Below, in pieces: positions 14,236 to 22,113 of a stretch of 43,576 nucleotides of DNA. The notes under the pieces are model-generated. The model made no database searches and was not told the DNA's origin. It worked only from the letters and a program-made list of their open reading frames with translations. The stretch's first letter is position 1. Every line of letters starts with the position of its first letter. The position numbers and the translations under genes were made by a program. Source of the stretch: Fidelibacterota bacterium (lineage in GTDB: Bacteria > Pseudomonadota > Alphaproteobacteria > Rhodospirillales > Rhodospirillaceae); assembly GCA_945903705.1 (NCBI GenBank), contig CAMDOZ010000008.1:1-43576 (forward strand), read 5' to 3'.

Positions 14236-15150
14236 ATGACCGTAGAACGCAATCCTAACGCCGACCATGAGATCTGGCTGGAAAAAGCCGGCATCCTCGC
14301 CGAGGCGTTGCCGTTCATGCGCGAGCATTCGGGCGAAACCGTCGTGCTCAAGTACGGCGGTCACGCCATGGGCGACGAGAAATCCGCGCTTAGCTTCGCC
14401 AGCGACGTCGTGCTCCTGAAGCAAGTCGGCATCAATCCCATCGTGGTGCACGGCGGGGGGCCTCAGATCGGCGCGATGCTGGACCGGTTGCGCATCCAGA
14501 GCTCCTTCGTCGACGGCCTGCGCGTCACCGACGCCGCTACCGTGGAAATCGTCGAGATGGTTCTGTGCGGCTCGATCAACAAGGCGATCGTGACCGCCAT
14601 CAATAAGGCCGGCGGCTTCGCGGTCGGCATGTCGGGCAAGGACGGCAACCTGATCAAAGCGCGCAAACTGCGGCGCTCGAAAAAGGATCCGGGCTCGAAC
14701 ATCGAGAAGATCCTGGACCTCGGTTTCGTCGGCGAGCCGCACGAGATCAATCCGCACATCCTCGACACGTTTGAGGAATCCGACATCATTCCCGTGATCG
14801 CCCCCATCGGCGTCGGCCCGAACGGAGAGACCTACAATATCAACGCCGATACGGCGGCGGGCGCCATCGCGGGCGCGGCGGGCGCCACGCGCCTTCTGAT
14901 GCTGACGGACGTCGCCGGTGTGCTCGATGATACCGGCCGGCTCATCAAGGAGATGACGGTGGAGCGGGCGAAGACCCTGATCCAGTCCGGCACCATCTCC
15001 GGCGGCATGATCCCGAAAGTGGAAACCTGCCTCGACGCCGTGGAGCAGGGCGTGGAAGCCGCCGTGATCGTCGACGGCCGCGTGCCGCATGCGGTGCTGC
15101 TCGAGCTGTTCACCCCACATGGGGCCGGGACACTGATCAAGGCGCGGTAG
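14236..15150 (+). CDS. argB: Acetylglutamate kinase
   Basis: A 304-residue ArgB phosphorylating N-acetylglutamate in arginine synthesis. Signatures: [12 protein letters not shown] (ATP phosphates), [13 protein letters not shown] (substrate), [16 protein letters not shown] and [14 protein letters not shown], and [13 protein letters not shown]. Start chosen at ATG 14236 ([13 protein letters not shown]), which agrees with alphaproteobacterial homologues. ATG 14200 adds 12 residues of no recognisable conservation; neither start has a strong ribosome site. A palindromic repeat follows. Confidence 0.96.
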   Translation: MTVERNPNADHEIWLEKAGILAEALPFMREHSGETVVLKYGGHAMGDEKSALSFASDVVLLKQVGINPIVVHGGGPQIGAMLDRLRIQSSFVDGLRVTDAATVEIVEMVLCGSINKAIVTAINKAGGFAVGMSGKDGNLIKARKLRRSKKDPGSNIEKILDLGFVGEPHEINPHILDTFEESDIIPVIAPIGVGPNGETYNINADTAAGAIAGAAGATRLLMLTDVAGVLDDTGRLIKEMTVERAKTLIQSGTISGGMIPKVETCLDAVEQGVEAAVIVDGRVPHAVLLELFTPHGAGTLIKAR

Positions 15151-15160
15151 GTTCCTCCGG

Positions 15161-15251
15161 TGTCACCCTCGGACTTGATCCGAGGGTCCAGAGCCGAGAA
15201 ACTCTTTTCGAATTTGGAACCCTGGATCCTGGGGACGAGCCCCAGGATGAC
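15161..15251. repeat. Compound palindromic repeat (GTCA...TGAC type), copy 1
   Basis: Bounded by TGTCACCCTCGG and CCAGGATGACC, with two inner hairpins: CCCTCGGACTTGATCCGAGGG at the left and TCCTGGGGACGAGCCCCAGGA at the right. It fills most of the argB-HAD gap. A related element is at 26625-26719; such GTCATC-ended doublets recur between genes in Alphaproteobacteria. Confidence 0.65.
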
Positions 15252-15263
15252 CAAATAACAAAA

Positions 15264-15941
15264 ATGAAAACACCCAAGCGCAGCGACTTCGCGGAAATCG
15301 ACGTCTGGGTGTTCGATCTCGACAACACCCTTTATCCCGCCACGACCAATCTCTTCGCGCAGATCGATGTGCGCATGAAGACCTTCATCTCGAAGGCCTT
15401 GAACCTGACGCTCGACGAAGCCTTCACGCTTCAGAAGGGCTACTATCATAAATACGGAACGTCGCTGCGGGGCCTCACGCTCCATCACGGCATCGATGCG
15501 GACGCCTTCCTCGATTATGTGCACGACATCGACCACAGCGTCCTGAACGCCGACCCACGGCTCGATGCATTGCTGGCCGCCCTGCCCGGCCGCAAGCTCA
15601 TCTACACCAATGGCAGCGCTTACCATGCCGAGAGCACGGTGAAGCGCTTAGGCGTCGCCCATCACTTCGCCGACATCTTCGACATCCGGGCGGGCAGCTA
15701 TATCCCCAAACCGGACCCCGCGACCTACGCCGCGATGATCGCAAAACACGCGGTGACGCCGACAAAGGCGGTGATGTTCGAGGACTCACACAAGAACCTC
15801 GCACCCGCCGCCGCCCTTGGCATGAAAACCGTTTATGTGCGCCACGGCGGCGACCTGGTGCGCGAGGGCGAGGACCTCAGCCACTGCCACTACGTCACCG
15901 ATGATCTGCTCGGATGGTTGGAGGAGGTCACGCGAACATGA
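15264..15941 (+). CDS. HAD-family pyrimidine 5'-nucleotidase
   Basis: A 225-residue HAD hydrolase of the SDT1/PpnN-like pyrimidine 5'-nucleotidase group. Motif I is VFDLDNTLYPA (nucleophile and acid Asp), motif II IYTNGS, motif III Lys in KPDPATY and motif IV MFEDSHKNL. The D-N-T-L-Y-P signature with a helical cap beginning at FAQIDVRMKTFI is characteristic of this subgroup. Expected to dephosphorylate UMP/CMP-like compounds. The annotation of alphaproteobacterial homologues next to argB is usually the same. Overlaps the next gene by ATGA. Confidence 0.88.
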   Translation: MKTPKRSDFAEIDVWVFDLDNTLYPATTNLFAQIDVRMKTFISKALNLTLDEAFTLQKGYYHKYGTSLRGLTLHHGIDADAFLDYVHDIDHSVLNADPRLDALLAALPGRKLIYTNGSAYHAESTVKRLGVAHHFADIFDIRAGSYIPKPDPATYAAMIAKHAVTPTKAVMFEDSHKNLAPAAALGMKTVYVRHGGDLVREGEDLSHCHYVTDDLLGWLEEVTRT

Positions 15942-16471
15942 GAGCGCCCGCCGCCGTTCTGTTCGCGTGGTTTGCCATGGCGGGCTCCGCCTTCGCCGAT
16001 GAGGCCGAGGCCACCGACCGGTTGCTCGACTTCGTTTCCAACGGTTGCATCCAGTCGGTAATCACCGGAGCGCCGGTGAAAGATTTCGCCGCAGCGCGCC
16101 AGGCTCGGCCTGCCGATGAAAAATTTGCGGGCGCGGTGCTCGGCAAAGACAAGGGCACGGTCTATCTCAAGGACGATCCCTTGTATCCGGTGGTGCTGGC
16201 CGAACGGGCCGATGGCCCTTGCACCGTGAATGCGATGTTCCCGTCGGATCTCGCGGCGATGATCGCGGCGGTCGAGGACTTCATCGCCGGTCCGGGCGGC
16301 GGGCTCTACCCTGTGCGCACGTTCGAGGAGCAGGCGGGGTCCGGCTGGACGACGCACCGGATCTATCTCGGCCGGCGCCGCGGTAAGAACCTCACCGTTC
16401 TTTTTTCGACGACTCCGGGTGCGACGACAATCGACCAGGTCATGGTTGCGGTCGCGGAAACGAAACAGTGA
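15938..16471 (+). CDS. Secreted protein of unknown function
   Basis: The start is taken as ATG 15938, which overlaps the HAD stop and gives a signal peptide (RAPAAVLFAWFAMAGSAFA, cut before DEAEATD). An extension to 15914 lacks sense as a signal sequence. The mature protein is about 157 residues with two cysteines (NGCIQSV and GPCTVNAMF) that could form a disulfide, and ends in a beta-rich region (HRIYLGRRRGKNLTVLFS). No domain is recognised. Probably periplasmic and co-transcribed with the HAD gene. Confidence 0.72.
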   Translation: MRAPAAVLFAWFAMAGSAFADEAEATDRLLDFVSNGCIQSVITGAPVKDFAAARQARPADEKFAGAVLGKDKGTVYLKDDPLYPVVLAERADGPCTVNAMFPSDLAAMIAAVEDFIAGPGGGLYPVRTFEEQAGSGWTTHRIYLGRRRGKNLTVLFSTTPGATTIDQVMVAVAETKQ

Positions 16472-16490
16472 AGCCCTGAGCCGGCCTTAA

Positions 16491-16589
16491 TCCGCATCAC
16501 GTCCGCATCGAGGTCCGCATGAGAAAAACCGCATAAGTGTGTGAGCGGACGGGGGAATTGCGTTGTCCGCATAATCCGCATCGTCCGCA
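16491..16589. repeat. Cluster of TCCGCA direct repeats downstream of the DUF3987 gene
   Basis: TCCGCA occurs at 16491, 16502, 16514, 16566, 16575 and 16584. Spacing is 11-12 bases in the first group and 9 bases in the second, with a related ACCGCAT between them. The repeat unit in the second group is roughly TCCGCATNN. The array fills the gap between two convergent genes, 17 bases beyond the DUF3987 stop. It resembles short iterons or a protein-binding array; function unknown. Confidence 0.6.
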
Positions 16590-16605
16590 CGCCGTTTTTT
16601 CAGAC

Positions 16606-18066
16606 TCAGCATTTTTGTGTGAGTTCCCAAGACTCGCCGCCGCGCCTGCCGATATTTGTAAGGCGGACATGGCCGTCCTTCGCGAGCGTTTGCAGAAAGG
16701 CACGGGCGGCGTCGGCCGTGCGCACGAAGGAAGGACCATCGCCATAGACTTCGGACAGGGCGAACGGACCGGTTGGATGGCTGCGCTTCAACCATGTCAG
16801 GACCACCTGGGCCCGGTCGCGGGATTCAATTGCGACGGGCGGCACGCAGAGCCGCAGCGCCTCGGCCCCGTACCAGCGCGCAAGCGCTATGCCGCCGTCC
16901 GCATGGGCCTCGGCGATCTCGGGCGCATTCTCGTCGTCGTAGGCGGCGAGCAGCGCCGCGAGGCGCGCGGCCTGCTGCGGAAGTTTTGCGCCCGCCGCAC
17001 GCAAGGCGGCAAAATCACCGCCTAACGCCATGCGGGCCTCCATCTCGCCGGCGAACTGGGTCCAGCGTGCTTTCGCCGCCTTTGAGAACTCCATGATGCG
17101 CACGAGCACTTCGCCGACGTCGGCGGGCGGTCCGAGGCCGGAATGGAGGAGTGCTCCGATGCGTTCGACGAAGGCGGCGGGGCACGCCCCTCCCGCCGGT
17201 TCGCGCCAGGGGCGCCGTCCGATCCGGGACGGAGGGGCTGCGATGAGGAAGCGGGCGAGCACGCCTTCGCGGGCCAGGAGCGGATCGCCGAGGAGGACGT
17301 AGCCCTCGGCGGGCGGTACGGTGACGTGGAGCGCGAGGCGGCGACCGCCAAGCCGCTGGGCCGTCCGACCGCGGCCGACGGTGAGCGCGCCTGCATCCCA
17401 GATATCGCGCAGGAAGGCGGCCCCCGGCGCCTTCGCAAAATTCCGCAAGGGCGCCGCGGCGTCAGAACATAGGAGCAGACTCGGGCGCGCCTTGAGCTGA
17501 TCGCAGAGCAAGCCGACGGCGAGCGAAGTACTGACGAGGAAGGGAGGCGCGGGCGCAAGCGGCTTGCGCTCCAGAAACTTTTCTTCGAGCTCGGCCGCAT
17601 CGGCCTCGCCGCGAGCGCCGGAGCCACCGGACCAGGCGCGCAAGGAGGCGCGGGTCAGGCGCGCGCGATAGAGGCGCCAAGCCTGCAGGCGGGCGCGGTA
17701 GTCGAGATCGGCGAAGGGCGCGGCGCGGGCCAACTCCTCCTCGAAGCTCCGCACCGGCACGAGGGCAAGGCCGGACACGGTGCTTTTGCGCTCGCCGCTT
17801 TCGGCGACAGTGAGGAAGAAGCAGGAGACCGGGCGGATTTCGCTGGTGGGAACGCGCACCGCGACATGGTGCTGGACCGCGAGCGACACCACCGCGAGGA
17901 CAGCCTGTGCGGCCATCTCGACCGGCGCCTGGCTCGCGTCCTCGATGGCGCGCACGACGGCGCCAAGGCGCGGGCCAAGGGCGTCGATTGGGTACGCGGC
18001 GGAGCCGACGGGATAGGGAGCGGGGCCTGCTGCGAACGCGTGCAGGGGCGAGAGGCCATGGATCAT
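16606..18066 (-). CDS. DUF3987 (YfjI-like) protein
   Basis: A 486-residue protein from ATG 18066 (MIHGLSPLHAF), which has an AAGGTG ribosome site; a 25-residue extension to 18141 is unlikely. The DUF3987 pattern is clear: YPIDALGPRLGAVVRAIEDA, PVEMAAQAVLAVVSLAVQ, PVSCFFLTVAESGERKSTV (a P-loop-like S-G-x-x-K-S) and later the PPAEGYVLLGDPLLAREGVLARFLIA strand-loop. The C-terminal 70 residues look like a winged helix (FALSEVYGDG, FLQTLAKDGHVRL). Relatives occur in prophages, plasmids and islands near primase/replication genes; a DNA-related ATPase role is inferred. Flanked by a repeat array and a terminator. Confidence 0.82.
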   Translation of the reverse strand: MIHGLSPLHAFAAGPAPYPVGSAAYPIDALGPRLGAVVRAIEDASQAPVEMAAQAVLAVVSLAVQHHVAVRVPTSEIRPVSCFFLTVAESGERKSTVSGLALVPVRSFEEELARAAPFADLDYRARLQAWRLYRARLTRASLRAWSGGSGARGEADAAELEEKFLERKPLAPAPPFLVSTSLAVGLLCDQLKARPSLLLCSDAAAPLRNFAKAPGAAFLRDIWDAGALTVGRGRTAQRLGGRRLALHVTVPPAEGYVLLGDPLLAREGVLARFLIAAPPSRIGRRPWREPAGGACPAAFVERIGALLHSGLGPPADVGEVLVRIMEFSKAAKARWTQFAGEMEARMALGGDFAALRAAGAKLPQQAARLAALLAAYDDENAPEIAEAHADGGIALARWYGAEALRLCVPPVAIESRDRAQVVLTWLKRSHPTGPFALSEVYGDGPSFVRTADAARAFLQTLAKDGHVRLTNIGRRGGESWELTQKC

Positions 18067-18100
18067 GGCGCACCTTTGGAGTTGGATGTGCTGAGGGAGA

Positions 18101-18116
18101 CGGGCGCTAGCGCCCG
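18101..18116. promoter_or_regulatory. Perfect 16-bp palindrome in the DUF3987 leader
   Basis: CGGGCGCTAGCGCCCG is self-complementary over all 16 bases and lies 35 bases upstream of the DUF3987 start. It is placed where a repressor operator would sit. No flanking T tract, so not a terminator. Confidence 0.45.
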
Positions 18117-18142
18117 GGCGCGGGAGATAAAACGCGCGCAAT

Positions 18143-18166
18143 AAAAAACCGCGCTGTCGGGCGCGG
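18143..18166 (-). terminator. Intrinsic terminator closing the 18.2-20.8 kb insert
   Basis: On the minus strand CCGCGC-CCGACA-GCGCGG is followed directly by TTTTTT. It lies between the 48-codon ORF and the DUF3987 gene, so it separates the insert's transcript from DUF3987. Confidence 0.8.
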
Positions 18167-18218
18167 TTCAGACGAACGGTACGGTATATTTAGAGTGTCG
18201 CGCCGGAGGGTATTTTTT

Positions 18219-18257
18219 GTCAAGCTTCATCGCGCTTTGAAAATAGCTAAGCTTGAC
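18219..18257. repeat. 9-bp perfect inverted repeat next to the small ORF stop
   Basis: GTCAAGCTT (18219-18227) and AAGCTTGAC (18249-18257) are exact inverse copies with a 21-base spacer, ending one base before the small ORF's last codon. It is not followed by T residues on the minus strand. It may mark an edge of the inserted DNA or be a protein site. Confidence 0.45.
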
Positions 18258-18258
18258 G

Positions 18259-18405
18259 TTAGCCCTTCCATCCGAGGCGCCGGCAATAATCTTCGCCTGC
18301 CTTCTTACCCTCTCCTCGGGTCGCGTACCTTCCTGGAATATTTACCTGATCGCCTCGAAAGGTAATGCGGACAGTTTTTGAGATCTCGTCGTATTCGATG
18401 CTCAT
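18259..18405 (-). CDS. Small protein of unknown function, 48 aa
   Basis: ATG 18405 opens a 48-codon frame: SIEYDEISKTVRITFRGD, then QVNIPGRYATRGEGKK and AGEDYCRRLGWKG. It is a soluble, basic, probably beta-hairpin peptide with no recognised family. The frame extends to a TTG at 18501, but that part (RFQSGDRCQRDRAAS) lacks character. A minus-strand TATAAT at 18506-18501 could start its own transcript. Downstream of the nuclease gene in the same direction and before a terminator, so it may belong to the same unit. Confidence 0.45.
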   Translation of the reverse strand: MSIEYDEISKTVRITFRGDQVNIPGRYATRGEGKKAGEDYCRRLGWKG

Positions 18406-18548
18406 TCCTGCTTCGTAGGCCACGTTCTTTCTCCATCGCTCAATGACTTCGACGCTCGCCGCCCGGTCCCTTTGGCATCGATCGCCAGACTGAAACCTCA
18501 ATTATAAGAGTGGGAGCGAACTGAGACACGGCCCACACGCCCAGCGAA

Positions 18549-20180
18549 TCACGGGACCCTGCCGCTATGGTACCAAGTCCTATCGAGCTGTGTATCGAGC
18601 CACATTAGGACTTCGTCCCAGGCTCTGTACGGTACAATCGTTATGTAAGCTGCTATCAGCCACGCGAGCGAAGAGAAATCGTCAAGGAAGCGTCCTTGAT
18701 TTTCGTCGACCGCTTCCCGCACCAATTCGGACCACTCTTTCTTGTGATATGTGTAAGTAACTAACTTGCCTTCGGTGGAATAGGCGGCGTCAAAGAATGT
18801 TCGAGTGGGTAGCTGCGGCGTTTCATGAACGAGATGAGAGAACGACGACCATATTCCTTTGCATGTCTGCTTATAGTTGCGCTTAGCCAACATAAAAAGC
18901 ATGGGTCGAGCGAACCACGTCCGCCCCTCAAAACTGTCTTTGAAAATGCTACTGTCCCAAATAAATGGAAGGCCGTTGGTGTATGCCCAGCATTCCTCGA
19001 AATTGTAGTGGGGTGTCGGCAGTGATCGAATTTTACTCGACTTCGTGCCAGCAAAGATGATCGCCCTCAACTGACTACCAAATAAGCGGTCAAACTTAAT
19101 TGATGCCCTCGCTTGGTTGATCGCCCAGTACTTCAAGATCAAACTTGGCACCGCAGCCAATCCCCATAGTCTTGGTGCAGAGAACGTAGATTCAAGTATG
19201 CTTTCTATGTATGGGCGGCTTTCTGTCTTATGACCTGACAAAATTAGGATTGCTGCGCAATCTCCAATCAGTCGACGCCTCTCCCACATAATATCTCGTT
19301 CAGAAAGGGGGTCTCGCTCTGCCCAAACGTAGTCGGGTTCAAAACTTCGTTCCTTCGCTTCAGTGAGCAAGTCTGCACAGTGTTCAATCGCTAGCGCGCA
19401 ATACCTCTCGAGAGTTGCGTAACGATCCGGATCATCTGCAAGGGGCAACGCGTAGACTGATACTAAAGTCGTAATACTGAAGAGCGCGTAGTGATTTTTT
19501 GTTGCATACCATGGCGCTTTTATTATCTCGGCCAATAGCAATAACGATGACAAATGTGCCGACTTTGCGGCGCTCGACAGCTTCTTGCCTACTCTTGCAT
19601 TCGCAATCAGCACTCGTGCAATGATTCTAGGATCAGGGGTGAGTCGTCCATCTTCCGCGAATAAATTCAAGATCGCGCGCGCGCCATCAAGAGAAGCCGG
19701 CCATATAGTGCCCGAATGCTTGCGCAAAAGCGCAAGAAGCTCACCCCGCGTCCAAAGTTCGTACTTCCGAGCGGGGCATGTGGACTTCTTAACGCGCGCG
19801 CCTGCCCCTTCAAAGACCAGGCGCGCTTCTTCGTCTATATCCCCGTTAGTAACGAAAACAGCGACATGTCGCTCTGATGGCGTCGAGCGAAACGTTGACG
19901 AAGGAGAAATTTCCAGCAGCTCAATGAACTGATCTAGGAGACTTTGTGCTTCGCTTTTTGTCACCCGACTTCCGGGATTGCCCTTTAGCTGAAAGCAATG
20001 CAGCACGCCTCTTGAGTTGCGCGCTATTACATCCTTTCCGAGTTCGATGGGTGAGTGACGGGTGTTATGGAGGACCGTCCATCCTTCGGAGACCAGTAAC
20101 TGAATAAACGCCGCCTGATAGAGTCGCTCAGACTGGCTATCCAACCAGCTTTCGATCAGCCTCTCGAAGGTTGAACTCAT
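18549..20180 (-). CDS. PD-(D/E)XK nuclease-like protein with large uncharacterised C-terminal region
   Basis: A 543-residue protein. Residues 1-110 read as an Mrr/restriction-endonuclease-type fold: helix with Glu18 (SQSERLYQAAFIQLLVSEGW), then Asp50 in ELGKDVIARN and Gln64-x-Lys66 in CFQLKGN, the catalytic D...(E/Q)xK layout. Residues about 110-155 finish an alpha/beta unit (HVAVFVTNGDIDEEARLVFEG). Residues 160-543 are mostly helical, rich in Trp/Tyr, and match nothing recognised. ATG 20180 lies 44 bases inside the upstream gene, implying translational coupling. Codon use is clearly AT-richer than neighbours, a sign of transfer. A defence nuclease is the leading guess; no methylase is present. 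Confidence 0.75.
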   Translation of the reverse strand: MSSTFERLIESWLDSQSERLYQAAFIQLLVSEGWTVLHNTRHSPIELGKDVIARNSRGVLHCFQLKGNPGSRVTKSEAQSLLDQFIELLEISPSSTFRSTPSERHVAVFVTNGDIDEEARLVFEGAGARVKKSTCPARKYELWTRGELLALLRKHSGTIWPASLDGARAILNLFAEDGRLTPDPRIIARVLIANARVGKKLSSAAKSAHLSSLLLLAEIIKAPWYATKNHYALFSITTLVSVYALPLADDPDRYATLERYCALAIEHCADLLTEAKERSFEPDYVWAERDPLSERDIMWERRRLIGDCAAILILSGHKTESRPYIESILESTFSAPRLWGLAAVPSLILKYWAINQARASIKFDRLFGSQLRAIIFAGTKSSKIRSLPTPHYNFEECWAYTNGLPFIWDSSIFKDSFEGRTWFARPMLFMLAKRNYKQTCKGIWSSFSHLVHETPQLPTRTFFDAAYSTEGKLVTYTYHKKEWSELVREAVDENQGRFLDDFSSLAWLIAAYITIVPYRAWDEVLMWLDTQLDRTWYHSGRVP

Positions 20181-20721
20181 CGCGCTTTTTCTGGAGGATT
20201 TTTTCTAGCTTTTTCTTGAAATCTTCGGAAGGAACTTTGCCAGCGATTTGGTCAAACAGCTTTTGGCCAGTTAATAAGACCTGAGGCTGCCAATTACCTT
20301 CCCCGTCAAACGTATGATCCAACTTGTTATACATTTCGAGCAGCATGTTTTCATCAAAAGGCTTTCCACCGGCATCGAGCTTGTTACCGGCAGCAGATAT
20401 ATCTTTGTCTAACGTCTTATAGGCGACACCACTAAAACCGCGCGCAAACTGTTCTGCAATGTGGTCGATACAGTTGGCGTAGTGAGCGTTATCGTAGTCC
20501 TTTAGTTTCAGCGCCTCGAACTTTATATCGGCCGTTACAGGGCTAAGTGGATACCTACCAATACTGTCGTCGTGCCGCAGGATCGTTGACTGATTTCCCT
20601 CGAATTGGACGTGAGTTTTAACCATACCAAGTAGCGGGGACTTGCTCTTAGCAAGCTGCTGCACGGCATCGTTCAGCATTTGCCGGCTTATTTCTTCTAT
20701 CTTTGGACTTGTTGGCAGCAT
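20137..20721 (-). CDS. Unknown protein, partner gene of the PD-(D/E)XK protein
   Basis: A 194-residue protein from ATG 20721 (LPTSPKIEEISRQMLNDAV); a TTG at 20760 would add 13 residues. It has an alpha/beta middle (MVKTHVQFEGNQSTIL, PVTADIKFEALKLKDYDN), a central helical part (CIDHIAEQFARGFSGV) and a very basic C-terminal helix (EDFKKKLEKILQKKRDEFNL, then READRKLVG). No family recognised, no transmembrane or signal segment. It overlaps the nuclease gene by 44 bases, so the two products are probably made together. The sequence is AT-richer than the flanks. No promoter is evident in the 75 bases to the DUF2336 gene, so it may be read through from it. Confidence 0.7.
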   Translation of the reverse strand: MLPTSPKIEEISRQMLNDAVQQLAKSKSPLLGMVKTHVQFEGNQSTILRHDDSIGRYPLSPVTADIKFEALKLKDYDNAHYANCIDHIAEQFARGFSGVAYKTLDKDISAAGNKLDAGGKPFDENMLLEMYNKLDHTFDGEGNWQPQVLLTGQKLFDQIAGKVPSEDFKKKLEKILQKKRDEFNLREADRKLVG

Positions 20722-20796
20722 TCGTATTTCGTTGTAGCGCAATATTCCTCTGGCGCCCAACTTTTGTGACTGGGCGTCATCGAAGGGAACGAGCCG

Positions 20797-22113
20797 TCAC
20801 TTCCCCGCCATGTCCTGGAACATATCCAGCTGCCATTCGAGCTCGGACTCGGTGGCGTCGAAGCCGCCGCCGGCGCGGGGACGGATCAGGGCTTCGGGTG
20901 TCACGCGCGCCACTTTCAGCTGAAGCTGGGCGGCTTCCTCGGCGGTGAAATCGCCGGCCCAGCCGACGGCGAGCATGCCTTTGGCGGAGGCCGTGCGCAC
21001 GACTTCGGCGACGGCGGCGAGCGGCAAGTCGGAGAGATGGGCGAGCGAGGCGACGACCATGGGTGTCGCGCCGTCGTTGGCCATCTTCATGACCGCGCGG
21101 GTGGTGATCTTGCCGGCGCGCGCGAGGGCTTCGACCTGGCGCGCGGCCATCTTCAGGGAGTCGGGGGCCAGCGCGTCGGCGGGATCGTCCTGGACGAGGC
21201 CGCCCTTCTCGTCGTCCTTGCGGAGCTTGTCCTGCACCATCTTGCCCAGCGACAGGATGGTGTCGGGGTCGAGGTCGGACCGGCGGGCGAGTTCCTGCAC
21301 GAGGGACGCCGCGACGAATTCGGCGATGCGCAGCGCCGCCTTGGAATTGAGGTTGGGGCGATGCACCAGGGGCTCGTGCCACCAGACCTGACGGGGCGCG
21401 GCGTCGATGATGGCGTCGAGGGTCTCTTCCCTGATCTGCGCGCTTTTGTTCTTGAGGAGCGAGGTGATGGCGTCGACGTTGCCGGTGCCGACGATGGCGT
21501 TGGAGACTTCCTCGCCCACGTTGAGGCGCCGGGAGATGGCGACGAGCTGGGCGGTGAGCGGTGACGCTTGAATGACCGCCTGGAGATCCTCGTCCGTCAG
21601 CACCGGCGAGAATTCGAGGACCGGCGTCGCGACGGTCGCCTCGGTATCGGTGGCCAAGGTGAAGACCACGTCGTGGGGCGCGTTCGGCACCGACTTCAGG
21701 GCTTCCGAGAGCGCCCGGCGGACGCGCGGCAACTGATCGCGCGCGAGAAGGATGAGCACCTGGTGGATGGTGCGCCAGGCTTTTTCGTGTTCGTCGACGG
21801 CGAGGCCGGGAAGCACACGGCCCAAGCGGTCGGCGAGGTCGGAGCGCACGTCGGCGTCATCGTCCGCGGCGAGGAGGAGTGCTGCTTTCGCGGGCGCGGT
21901 TTCGTTGACCGCGATGGAGCGGCGCACGACGGTATCGGTGTCGCGGGCGAGGAAGAACAGGATCTCGGGCTCGAGGTCGGCGCGTTCGGCGAGCGCCCGA
22001 CGCACTTCCACTTCGGGATGGTCGAGAAGATCGCGCGCCTGTTCGTACGTGACCTTCTGCCCGGGCAAGCCGAGCAGATGCTTCAGACGGTCTTTCGCGG
22101 GGACGCCGGACAT
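20797..22113 (-). CDS. DUF2336 HEAT-repeat-like protein
   Basis: A 438-residue, largely helical protein. The first 160 residues contain HEAT-like units (DLLDHPEVEVRRALAERADL, DTDTVVRRSIAVNETAP, DDADVRSDLADRLG, DQLPRVRRALSEAL). The rest, including SPLTAQLVAISRRLNVGEEV and RRSDLDPDTILSLGKMVQ, follows the DUF2336 pattern common in Alphaproteobacteria. Function unknown; a protein-binding scaffold is inferred. Its ATG shares a base with the TGA of the upstream GGDEF gene, so it is coupled to a c-di-GMP enzyme. Confidence 0.82.
   Translation of the reverse strand: MSGVPAKDRLKHLLGLPGQKVTYEQARDLLDHPEVEVRRALAERADLEPEILFFLARDTDTVVRRSIAVNETAPAKAALLLAADDDADVRSDLADRLGRVLPGLAVDEHEKAWRTIHQVLILLARDQLPRVRRALSEALKSVPNAPHDVVFTLATDTEATVATPVLEFSPVLTDEDLQAVIQASPLTAQLVAISRRLNVGEEVSNAIVGTGNVDAITSLLKNKSAQIREETLDAIIDAAPRQVWWHEPLVHRPNLNSKAALRIAEFVAASLVQELARRSDLDPDTILSLGKMVQDKLRKDDEKGGLVQDDPADALAPDSLKMAARQVEALARAGKITTRAVMKMANDGATPMVVASLAHLSDLPLAAVAEVVRTASAKGMLAVGWAGDFTAEEAAQLQLKVARVTPEALIRPRAGGGFDATESELEWQLDMFQDMAGK

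Noticed and set aside
16491-16589. CRISPR array
   Set aside because: The TCCGCA repeats are only 6-9 bases with 3-6 base gaps; no repeat-spacer structure of CRISPR size exists anywhere in the window.
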